A stretch of 64,000 bases of DNA from RPQJ01 sp963746325 (GTDB lineage Bacteria > Pseudomonadota > Gammaproteobacteria > Steroidobacterales > Steroidobacteraceae): positions 32,386 through 96,385 of the forward strand of contig CAVVBC010000004.1 of assembly GCA_963746325.1 (NCBI GenBank), read 5' to 3'. Below are positions 56,288-64,000 of the stretch, piece by piece. Under the pieces are notes generated by a model. That model searched no databases. It had not been told where the DNA came from and saw nothing but the letters and a program-made list of their open reading frames with translations. Position 1 is the first letter of the stretch. Every line of letters starts with the position of its first letter. A program made the position numbers and the translations under genes.

Positions 56288-56370
56288 GTGATTAATGACG
56301 GGTGATTAGTGAATAATTGCCAGTCACTGCTCACCAGTCACTATTCAACGCTCACCAGTCACTACTGACC
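56288..56370. repeat. Degenerate inverted repeat (GTGATTAGTGA type)
   Basis: GTGATTAATGACGGGTGATTAGTGAAT faces several CCAGTCACT units (ACTGCTCACCAGTCACTATTC). It fills the gap between the dehydrogenase and epimerase genes. Confidence 0.75.
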
Positions 56371-56374
56371 TCCC

Positions 56375-57379
56375 ATGAAAATCCTCGTCACTGGCGCTGC
56401 AGGTTTCATCGGTTCGCACACGTCGCGGATCCTGCTCGATCGTGGCGACGAAGTCGTCGGCCTCGACAACCTGAACGACTACTACGACGTGCGGCTCAAG
56501 TACGCGCGTCTCGACCGGCTGAAGGCCAGCCCGGGCTTCCGGTTCGTCAAGCTCGACCTGGCGGATCGCGACGGCATGCAGCAGTTGTTTGCGACCGAGA
56601 AATTCGACCGCGTGATCCACCTGGCGGCACAGGCGGGCGTCCGGTATTCGATCCAGAATCCGCTGGCCTATGTCGACAGCAACGTCGTCGGCACGGCCAA
56701 CGTGCTGGAAGGCTGCCGGCACAACGGGGTAGGGCACCTCGTCTACGCGTCGACGAGCTCGGTGTACGGCGCCAACACCAGGATGCCGTTCTCGGTCCAC
56801 CAGAACGTCGACCACCCGCTGTCGTTCTACGCCGCGACCAAGAAGGCCACCGAGCTCATGGCGCATACGTATGCGCACCTTTACGCGCTGCCGGTGACGG
56901 GCCTGCGCTTCTTCACGGTGTACGGTCCGTGGGGCCGGCCCGACATGGCGTTGTTCCTGTTCACGAAGAACATCCTCGCGGGCAAGCCGATCGACGTCTT
57001 CAACTATGGCCACCACCGGCGCGACTTCACGTACGTCGAGGACATCGCGCAGGGCGTGGTGCGAGCGTGCGATCGGCCCGCGGCAGGCAATGCCGGCTGG
57101 GACAGCGACGCGCCCGATCCGGCGACCAGCAAAGGTCCTTATCGCCTGTACAACATCGGCAACAACCAGCCGGTCGAACTGATGACCTATATCCGCACGC
57201 TCGAGGAATGCCTGGGCAAGAAGGCCGAGATGAACCTGCTGCCGCTGCAGGCCGGCGACGTCCCGGACACCTGGGCCAACATCGACGATCTCACGCGTGA
57301 TGTCGGCTATACGCCTGCGACGCCGGTGTCGGTCGGCATCCGTAACTTCGTGGACTGGTACCTCGAGTACTACGCCTGA
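56375..57379 (+). CDS. NAD-dependent UDP-glucuronate 4-epimerase-like protein
   Basis: 334 residues, extended short-chain dehydrogenase: TGAAGFIGSHTS at the N-terminus, HLAAQAGVRYSI, STSSVYGANT, and Tyr152-x3-Lys156 in FYAATKKATE. The block RFFTVYGPWGRPDMALFLFTKNILAGKPIDVFN is characteristic of UDP-glucuronate 4-epimerases (CapI/LspL group). It would give UDP-galacturonate for capsule or O-antigen. It follows the UDP-sugar dehydrogenase. Confidence 0.92.
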   Translation: MKILVTGAAGFIGSHTSRILLDRGDEVVGLDNLNDYYDVRLKYARLDRLKASPGFRFVKLDLADRDGMQQLFATEKFDRVIHLAAQAGVRYSIQNPLAYVDSNVVGTANVLEGCRHNGVGHLVYASTSSVYGANTRMPFSVHQNVDHPLSFYAATKKATELMAHTYAHLYALPVTGLRFFTVYGPWGRPDMALFLFTKNILAGKPIDVFNYGHHRRDFTYVEDIAQGVVRACDRPAAGNAGWDSDAPDPATSKGPYRLYNIGNNQPVELMTYIRTLEECLGKKAEMNLLPLQAGDVPDTWANIDDLTRDVGYTPATPVSVGIRNFVDWYLEYYA

Positions 57380-57447
57380 CCTACCGCTCTCGCTTCACCT
57401 CTCCCGCCCGCGGGGAGAGGTCGGCTGCAGGCCGGGTGAGGGTCCCG

Positions 57448-57521
57448 GCGTCCGATCCGGCCTGTCCTGTCGCGCTTGGAAAGGCAGACACGCGCGCGCC
57501 AGGACAGGCCGGATCAAACGC
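57448..57521 (+). repeat. Hairpin element, copy D (stem CCTGTCCTG)
   Basis: Left arm GCGTCCGATCCGG plus CCTGTCCTG, right arm its reverse complement with three mismatches. Loop CTTGGAAAGGCAGACACGCG is identical to copy B. Confidence 0.85.
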
Positions 57522-57633
57522 CTGTCCTCACGCGGCTGAGCGAGTCGCCGGCCCAGGCGCCGACACCTCGCACGCCGCACGCAACCCACCTCTGCGCTCT
57601 GCAACGCTCAACGTTACGCGCGACGTTCAACAA

Positions 57634-57707
57634 GCGTTCGATCCGGGTCCTGCCCGCGAGCGCGTGTCTGCCTTTCCAAGCTCGCGGGCAGGACCCGGAT
57701 CGAACGC
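57634..57707 (-). repeat. Hairpin element, copy E (perfect 28-base arms)
   Basis: Arms 57634-57661 and 57680-57707 are perfect reverse complements; the stem-specific part is GTCCTGCCCG. The loop is the conserved core in the orientation of copy C. Confidence 0.9.
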
Positions 57708-57710
57708 CTG

Positions 57711-57820
57711 CAACCGAGCGGTTCTGCCTTTTCCAAGCTCGGGGGCAGGACCCGGATCGAGCGCCATGCACCGAGCGTGTCCGCCTTTCCAGTCTCGGGC
57801 GCAGGCCCCGGATCGACCGC
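57711..57820 (-). repeat. Two tandem half-elements F and G
   Basis: Each has the loop core (TCTGCCTTTTCCAAGCTC; TCCGCCTTTCCAGTCTC) and only the right arm, with stem parts GGGGCAGGACC and GGCGCAGGCCC. With the right half of E they make a tandem array with a period of about 57 bases. Confidence 0.8.
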
Positions 57821-57874
57821 CTGCCACCGGACGCGCACGAGCAAGGGACGGCGCCGGTGATCTAAACTGCGAGC

Positions 57875-59524
57875 ATGACCACGACCTCCCGCACCCGCCT
57901 GCCGCAATGGCAGGCCCTCGAAGCGCATGCCGCCGAGCTGTCGCGCCGGCACCTGCGTGACCTGTTCGCGACCGACGGTCCGCGCCGCTTCGACGCCACC
58001 AGCGTGCAGGCGCTTGACCTGCTCTACGACTTTTCACGCCAGCGCGTTACGCCTGAAACGCTGAGCCTGCTGATGGCGCTCGCCGAGGCCTGCGAGCTGC
58101 CAGCACGCATCGCCGCGCTGTTTGCGGGCGAGCCGGTCAACAACACCGAGGGTCGCGCCGCCATGCACATGGCGCTGCGCAACCGCTCGGATCGACCGAT
58201 GCATGCGGACGGTCACGACGTGATGCCGGAGGTGCGCGCGCAACTCGACAAGATGCGTGGATTCGTCACCGGCGTGCACCAGGGACGCATCCTGGGATTC
58301 ACGGGCGCCCGCTTCACCGACGTGGTCAACATCGGCATCGGTGGCTCGGACCTTGGCATCGTCATGGTGACCGAGGCGCTCGCCCGGTTTCGCAATCGCG
58401 GCATCCGCCTGCATTGCGTATCGAACGTGGACGGCGTCGAACTCGCGGATACGCTCGAGCAGATCAATCCCGCGACCACGCTCTTCGTCATCTGCTCCAA
58501 GACGTTCACGACGCAGGAGACGCTCGCCAACGCCAACGCCGCGCGCGAGTGGCTGATTGGCGAGCTGGGCGAGAAGGGCATCGCGCATCACTTCGTGGCG
58601 GTGTCGACCAATCACGCGGCGATGGATGCGTTCGGCATCGCGCCGGAGTCGCGCTTCACGATGTGGGACTGGGTCGGCGGTCGCTACTCGCTGTGGTCGA
58701 CGGTCGGGCTGTCGATCGCACTCTCGCTGGGCATGGACCAGTTCGAGCTCGTGCTCGCCGGCGGGCACGAGATGGACGAGCACTTCCGCACGGAGCCGCT
58801 CGCGCGCAACCTGCCCGTGCTGATGGGCCTGCTCGGCGTCTGGAACAACAATTTCCTCGGGCTCGATTCCCTCGCGGTGCTGCCGTACGACCGGCGCCTG
58901 CACCGGTTCCCGGCGTACCTGCAGCAACTCGAGATGGAATCGAACGGCAAGAGCGTCACGCGCGCCGGCGTGCCGGTCGACTACCAGACCGGCAACGTGG
59001 TCTGGGGCGAGCCGGGCAACAACGCGCAGCACTCGTTCTTCCAGTTGCTGCATCAGGGCACCGCCCGGGTTGCAATCGATTTCATCGCGCCCGTGAATGG
59101 CTCGAGTCGATTCCTCAAGAACCAGGACCTGGCGCTGGCCAACTGCATCGCGCAGGCCGAAGCGTTCGCGTTCGGGCAGACGCCAGACCAGGTGCGGACC
59201 GATCTGCAGGCCAAGGGCACGGCCGCGGCGGAGATCGAGCGCCTGGTGCCGCACAAGGTGCATGCAGGCAATCGTCCGAACAGCCTGATCCTGGTCCCGC
59301 GGCTCGGGCCCCGGGCGGTCGGCAAGCTCATCGCCTGGTACGAGCACAAGGTGTTCGTGCAGTCGGTCATCTGGGACGTGAACCCGTTCGACCAGTGGGG
59401 GGTCGAGCTGGGCAAGAAGCTCGCCACCTCCATGAGCGAACCGGTCCGCTCCGGGCACTGGCCGGACGGGCCCGCTCACGTGCAAAGCCTGCTGGCGCAG
59501 GTGCAAAACTGGCGTGCGGACTGA
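57875..59524 (+). CDS. pgi: Glucose-6-phosphate isomerase
   Basis: 549 residues. Family signatures are seen: NIGIGGSDLGIVMV, SKTFTTQETL, DWVGGRYSLWSTVGLSIAL and the C-terminal VFVQSVIWDVNPFDQWGVELGKKLA. It interconverts glucose-6-phosphate and fructose-6-phosphate and feeds nucleotide-sugar synthesis for the surrounding polysaccharide genes. ATG 57875. Confidence 0.96.
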   Translation: MTTTSRTRLPQWQALEAHAAELSRRHLRDLFATDGPRRFDATSVQALDLLYDFSRQRVTPETLSLLMALAEACELPARIAALFAGEPVNNTEGRAAMHMALRNRSDRPMHADGHDVMPEVRAQLDKMRGFVTGVHQGRILGFTGARFTDVVNIGIGGSDLGIVMVTEALARFRNRGIRLHCVSNVDGVELADTLEQINPATTLFVICSKTFTTQETLANANAAREWLIGELGEKGIAHHFVAVSTNHAAMDAFGIAPESRFTMWDWVGGRYSLWSTVGLSIALSLGMDQFELVLAGGHEMDEHFRTEPLARNLPVLMGLLGVWNNNFLGLDSLAVLPYDRRLHRFPAYLQQLEMESNGKSVTRAGVPVDYQTGNVVWGEPGNNAQHSFFQLLHQGTARVAIDFIAPVNGSSRFLKNQDLALANCIAQAEAFAFGQTPDQVRTDLQAKGTAAAEIERLVPHKVHAGNRPNSLILVPRLGPRAVGKLIAWYEHKVFVQSVIWDVNPFDQWGVELGKKLATSMSEPVRSGHWPDGPAHVQSLLAQVQNWRAD

Positions 59525-59545
59525 CCGGCCCAGTAAACTGGCGTG

Positions 59546-61106
59546 ATGCACGTCACCCCGCCATGGACCGGCCGCCCTGCAGCCGGGCCGCTTGTCGCCT
59601 TGCTCGGTTTCATCACCCTGGGCGCGCCGGCTTTGGCGGGTGAGCCATGGATCGCACCCGGCAACGTGCAGGTGCGGCACGACGTCCAGTTGCTGGTCGA
59701 TTCGGGCGTGCTCGACTTACCCGTGTCCGCGTGGCCGATCGCCGCCTCCGACCTGGCGAATGCGCTCAACAAGATCCCCGCTGCTCCGGCTCCCTCTCCC
59801 GCTGCAGCGGGAGAGGGTCAGGGGTGCGGGCCTCTCCGCTGCCCAGTCCGCCGCGATCGCGCGTCTGCGCTCGCTGGCGCGCGAAGGCAACTCGACGCTG
59901 GGTCTCGAGGTCGGCGCGGCTGCCCGGCCCACCCAGCTGCGCACCTTCGCCGACACGCCGCGCGAAGAAGGCGAGCTCAGTCTTTACGCTGCCAGTTTCG
60001 TGGGTGAGCGCTTCGGCGGTCGCATCGAAGTCACCGGTGCGGTCGACCCCGACGACGACCGGCCCGTGCGCATGGACGGATCGTACGTCGCAGGAAAATT
60101 CGGCAACTGGATTTTCACGCTGGGGCAGCAGGAGCGCTGGTGGGGGTCGGGTTGGGAAAGCAGCCTGATCCTGTCCAACAACGCCCGTCCCGTCCCGACC
60201 TTTGCGCTCGACCGCGCCGTGTCGAACCCCTTCGAATCGAAGTGGCTGAGCTGGATCGGCCCCTGGCGACTGTCGACGTTTTTCGGGCGAATGGAAGGCT
60301 CACGCGACGACTACGCCCACCCCATGTTCTGGGGCATGCGGGTCTCGGCGCGCCCGCTCGATGGCCTCGAGATCAGCCTGGAGCGCACGGCACAGCTTTG
60401 CGGCGAAGGCCGTTCGTGCACGCTCGACGATTTCTGGAACATGTTCACTGGCAATGACAATGCCGGCGAGAACGTCGATGCCGAAGACGAGCCCGGCAAC
60501 CAGCTCGCGAGCTGGGACGTGCGCTGGGCGTCGCCCATCGGCGACTGGAACTACGCGCTGTACAACCAGCACACGGGCGAATCGATCGACAACAAGATTC
60601 CACGGCCCTACCGCAGCATGGACATCGCAGGCATCGAGACCTGGGGTGACCAGGCAGCCGACGGCAGTTCCTGGCGGGCCGGCATCGAGTACGCGAACAC
60701 GCGGTGCGGCGGCACCGAGAACGGCCAGAAGCTCTGGGACTGCGCGTACAACAACCAGATTTTCACGGACGGGTACCGCTACTACGACCAGGTGATCGGC
60801 CATTCGATGGACGGTGACGGCACCATGTATTCGGCCCGGTTCATTCGCCTGGACAGCGTCGCCAACGCGCTGACTGTGGTGGCGCGTTACACCAAGGTCA
60901 ACGAGGCGCTGGTCGAGCCGGATACGTTGCATTCTGTTGCAGCGGGAGCCGAGGACTGGATCAGCCTGGACGTGAGCTACCGCTACGGCTTGCGTGCAGG
61001 CTGGGTCGAAGGAGGTGTCGGCGTCGATAGCAAGGATCGAATATGGCGGGGCGACGAAGCTGTCCTGCCGCGCGCCTATGTCAGCTGGCATTACGCGCTG
61101 CGTTGA
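59546..61106 (+). pseudogene. Capsule assembly Wzi-like outer-membrane protein, frame broken at a palindromic repeat
   Basis: About 519 residues if joined. The N-terminus has a signal peptide (LVALLGFITLGAPALAGEPW) and VRHDVQLLVDSGVLDLPVSAWPI, typical of Wzi. The continuation GLSAAQSAAIARLRSLAREG onwards is in the next frame, and carries GQQERWWGSGWESSLILSNNARPVP, a Wzi hallmark, to the C-terminus YVSWHYALR. The change of frame lies at 59780-59830, which is exactly where a 26-base perfect palindrome sits. Wzi-like beta-barrels anchor capsule or act in exopolysaccharide surface assembly. It precedes the SLBB export gene. Confidence 0.85.
59792..59817. repeat. Perfect palindrome inside the Wzi-like gene
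   Basis: CCCTCTCCCGCTG followed by its own reverse complement, then TCAGGGGTGCGGG. Related palindromes lie between genes at 40884 and 57398. Here it interrupts coding sequence between NALNKIPAA and LSAAQSAAIARL. Confidence 0.85.
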
Positions 61107-61176
61107 GCCGCACTTTACAGCTTGGGTTAACATCCGGGATTGACACCCGCATTCCATGCGACGGGGCATAGATCGA

Positions 61177-64000
61177 ATGGCTAGATTGAACTGGACGCGC
61201 CTGCTCGGCCGGGGCACGTTGGCGGCGATGCTGGCGTTGGCGGGCGGCCTGGCCCTGGGCCAGACCCCGACCGCTGCCCAGATGGACGCGTTCAAAAACC
61301 TGACGCCCGAGCAGCAACAGGCCATCCTCGAGCAGATGGGCGGGTCGGGTCAGGCGGGCTCGGGCCGCAGGGACCGGGCTCTTGAGAATCCCGAAACGGT
61401 GAGTCCGAGATCCACGACTGACGATGGCATGGACGCGGCGGACGAGCGAACGGCGGACGAGCGAGCGGCAGACGAGCGAGCGGCGGACGGAGCGTGGCGC
61501 GAGTCGACGACGATGCTGCCGCGTGAACCGCGCATCCGCGCCAGTGACACGGTGCTGATCGAGGCCATGTTGCGGCCGGTCGACGAAGCGGCCAGAAAGC
61601 CGCGTAGCGAGGACGAAACCAAGCGGCTCCAGACCATCCTCGAGCGCATCCTGCGCGGCAATCCCTACAAGCTCGATGTGAGCGGCGTGTTGCGGTTGCC
61701 CGGCGTGGCGCCCATCCCGATGGCGGGCCTCTCCGCCAAGCAGGCAAGCGAACGCCTCAACCTGGATCCGGCGCTCGCGGCCTTCGAGGCGAAGGTGAAG
61801 CTCCTGCCTCTCGAGAAAATGGATGTCGACGCGCTCAAGCCATTCGGCTACGACCTGTTTGCCGGCGTTCCCTCGACGTTTGCACCGGTCAGCGACATCC
61901 CCCTGCCATCCGAATACGTCGTCGGTCCGGGCGACCGTTTCGAAGTGCAGTTGATCGGCAATACCAAGAGTCGCCAGTCGCTGGTCGTGAATCGCGACGG
62001 GCGCATCATGTTCCCGGAACTCGGGCCCATCGCAGTCGCCGGGCTCAAGTTCGATGCAGCCAAGGCACGCATCGAGTCTCGCGTCAGTGAGCAGATGATC
62101 GGCACGCAGGCCGTCGTGTCGATGAGCGACCTGCGCTCCATTCGGATTTTCGTGCTGGGAGAAGCCGAGCGGCCGGGTTCATACACCGTCAGTGGGCTGG
62201 CTACGATCACCAATGCGCTTTTCGCGAGCGGCGGCGTCAAGACAGATCGGTTCGCTGCGCAATATCCAGCTGAAGCGGGGCGGCACCCTGGTCACGCGGC
62301 TCGACCTCTACGACCTGCTGCTGCGCGGCGACACCTCGAACGACGTGCGGCTGCTGCCTGGCGACGTGATCTTCATTCCACCCGTCGGCGATACGGCCGG
62401 CGTGGCCGGCGCGATCCGTCGCCCTGCAATCTACGAGTTGCGCGGCGAGAGCAAGGCGTCCGATCTGCTTTACCTCGGGGGTGGCTTGCTGCCGGACGCC
62501 GATCCGAAGCTCGCCACGATCGAGCGCATCGACGAGAACCGCGAGCGTGTCGTCATCAACGTCAACCTGTGCGGATCCGACGGCACGCAGCACGGGATTG
62601 CGCAGTGGCGATCTGATGCGGATTCCGGCGGTGCGAGCCACGATGGCGAATTCGGTGCACTTGCGCGGGCATGTGCAGCGGCCGAGTTCGTTCGAGTTCC
62701 GCCGGGGAATGCGCCTGACGGATGTCCTGCCTTCGGTCGACGATCTCAAGCCTAACGCAGACGCGCGCTACGTCATGATCCGGCGTGAACAGCCTGGTAC
62801 CCAGCGCATTTCGGTCCTGTCCGCGAGTCTCGAAGAGGCCTGGCGCAACCGCACGACCGACGCCAATCCCTTGCTCGAGCCGCGCGACCAGGTATTCGTC
62901 TTCGATTCAGAGACCGGTCGGTCCCAGTACCTCGATCCCGTGCTGCAGGAACTCAAGCTCCAATCGAACCGCGAGCAACCTTCGCAGATCGTCCGTATTG
63001 CGGGTAGCGTGCGTGCCGAGGGCGAGTTCCCTCTGGAACCCGGGAATGACGGTCAGCGACCTGATCCGCGCCGGCGGCGGGCTCGACGAGCAGGCTTTCG
63101 AGCGCGATGCGGAACTCGCGCGCTACGAAGTGCGTGACGGGCAGACGCGCCGCACCGACGTGCATCAAGGTCGACCTGGCTCGCGCCTTGGCCGGGGACT
63201 GTCGCCTCCGACATCCCGCTGGCTCCTTTCGATCTGCTCGTGATCAAGCGCGTGTCGGAATGGACCGAGCAGGAGGTCGTCAGGATCGAGGGCGAGGTGA
63301 AGTTCCCCGGGGAATATCCCATCCAGCGGGGCGAAACGATGCGCTCTCTGATCGACGCGGGCGGGTGGCCTGACCTCGATGGCTTACGCGCAGGGTAGCC
63401 TGTTCACGCGCGAATACCTGAAGGAGCGTGAGCGCCAGCAACTGCGTGTGCTGACCGACCGCATGCGCCAGGATCTCAGTTCCCTGGCGCTGCAGGCTGC
63501 GCAGGCGGGCGGACCCATGGCTTCGCAGGCCTCCGACACGCTCAGCATCGGGCAGACCCTGCTGGCGGACCTGCAGGCAGCCGAGCCGGTGGGGCGACTG
63601 GTCATCGACCTGGACAAGGCACTTGCCGCGCAGTCCAGTGTCGTCGGCGATATCGTTCTGCGGGACGGCGATCGGTTGCGCATCCCGAAGATGCCGCAGG
63701 AAGTCACGGTCATGGGTGAAGTGCAGAACTCCACGTCCCATCTCTTCATTCCGTCGCTGACGCGCGAAGACTATCTGGCGATGAGCGGTGGCCTCAGCCG
63801 GCGGGCGGACGACAATCGCATTTACGTCGTGCGGGCGAACGGCAGTGTCGATGCCGGTGGCGGCAGCCGGTGGTTCGGGTCGGAAAGCCAGATGCGGCCG
63901 GGCGACACGATCGTCGTACCCATCGATGCCGAACGCATGAGACCGCTGCCGTTGTGGACGGCTGTGACGACGATTCTCTACAACATCGCCATCTCGGTGG
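61177..64000 (+). pseudogene. SLBB-domain polysaccharide export protein, six apparent frameshifts, runs off window
   Basis: A large outer-membrane polysaccharide-export protein (Wza-related). After a signal peptide (MLALAGGLALGQ) and an acidic repeat (ADERTADERAADERAADGA) come a poly_export region (YVVGPGDRFEVQLIGNTKSRQSLVVNRDGRIMF) and several SLBB units: GSLRNIQLKRGG, VHLRGHVQRPSSFEF, VRIAGSVRAEGEF, VRIEGEVKFPGEYPIQRG and VMGEVQNSTSHLF. Frames change near 62243, 62570, 63043, 63167, 63200 and 63368; in every case deleting one base restores a family-like reading. The start is ATG 61177. It would form the export channel for the polysaccharide built from the UDP-uronic acids. The 3' end is outside the window. 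Confidence 0.85.

Larger units (their letters stand above)
57380..57874. repeat. Intergenic region filled with palindromic elements
   Basis: No gene is supportable in these 495 bases. At 57398-57445 is a CCTCTCCCGC/GCGGGGAGAGG palindrome followed by GGGTGAGGG. Then come hairpin copies D (57448), E (57634) and half-copies F and G (57711-57820), of the same family as those at 24.0-24.35 kb. Between D and E (57522-57633) I see nothing recognisable. A promoter for pgi should lie near 57840-57870. Confidence 0.85.

Overview
The window is GC-rich proteobacterial chromosome. The block tRNA-Leu / tig-clpP-clpX-lon-hup / tRNA-Val / tRNA-Asp / ppiD / fabI, followed by mltD-gloB-methyltransferase-rnhA-dnaQ-nhaB, is the gene order I associate with Gammaproteobacteria close to Xanthomonadales and Nevskiales (for example Steroidobacteraceae). 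Species cannot be named from sequence alone.

Positions 1-36160 are a catabolic region for a hydrophobic substrate that is activated with CoA. It encodes two thiolases (one cut by the window start), a cytochrome P450, a paired acyl-CoA dehydrogenase set, a MaoC hydratase, an MFE-2-like dehydrogenase, a spinster-type MFS transporter, four AMP-forming CoA ligases, several short-chain dehydrogenases, two DUF1295 (steroid 5-alpha-reductase-like) membrane proteins, four SnoaL/limonene-epoxide-hydrolase-like proteins (one with a Tat-type leader), a TonB-dependent receptor, a molybdopterin oxidoreductase, a carotenoid-cleavage-type dioxygenase, a nitronate monooxygenase-like flavoprotein, a PaaN-like aldehyde dehydrogenase, and a double-headed HxlR regulator. 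Together they read as uptake, oxidation, CoA activation and beta-oxidation of a terpenoid, steroid or phenylpropanoid-like compound. The substrate cannot be fixed from sequence. Most of its operons have an operator-like 18-bp site with a central GCAA or GAAA close upstream.

Positions 36231-47429 are core genes: two tRNA-Leu(TAG), a truncated membrane hydrolase, trigger factor, ClpP, ClpX, Lon, HU, tRNA-Val, tRNA-Asp, PpiD, a four-helix-bundle protein and FabI. Positions 47435-54927 hold MltD, GloB, a methyltransferase, RNase HI, a sugar aminotransferase, DnaQ epsilon and NhaB. Positions 55001-64000 turn to surface polysaccharide: a UDP-sugar dehydrogenase, an epimerase, Pgi, a Wzi-like protein and an SLBB export protein that runs off the window.

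Two global features stand out. Gaps between genes carry several families of palindromic or simple-sequence repeats. The most striking is a hairpin with a conserved loop and a different, self-complementary stem in each copy (24.0-24.35 kb and 57.4-57.8 kb). Second, ten genes have broken reading frames, and most breaks are repaired by removing one base. This looks more like insertion error in the assembly than real gene decay, so the broken genes are typed as pseudogenes only because the frame is broken as given.
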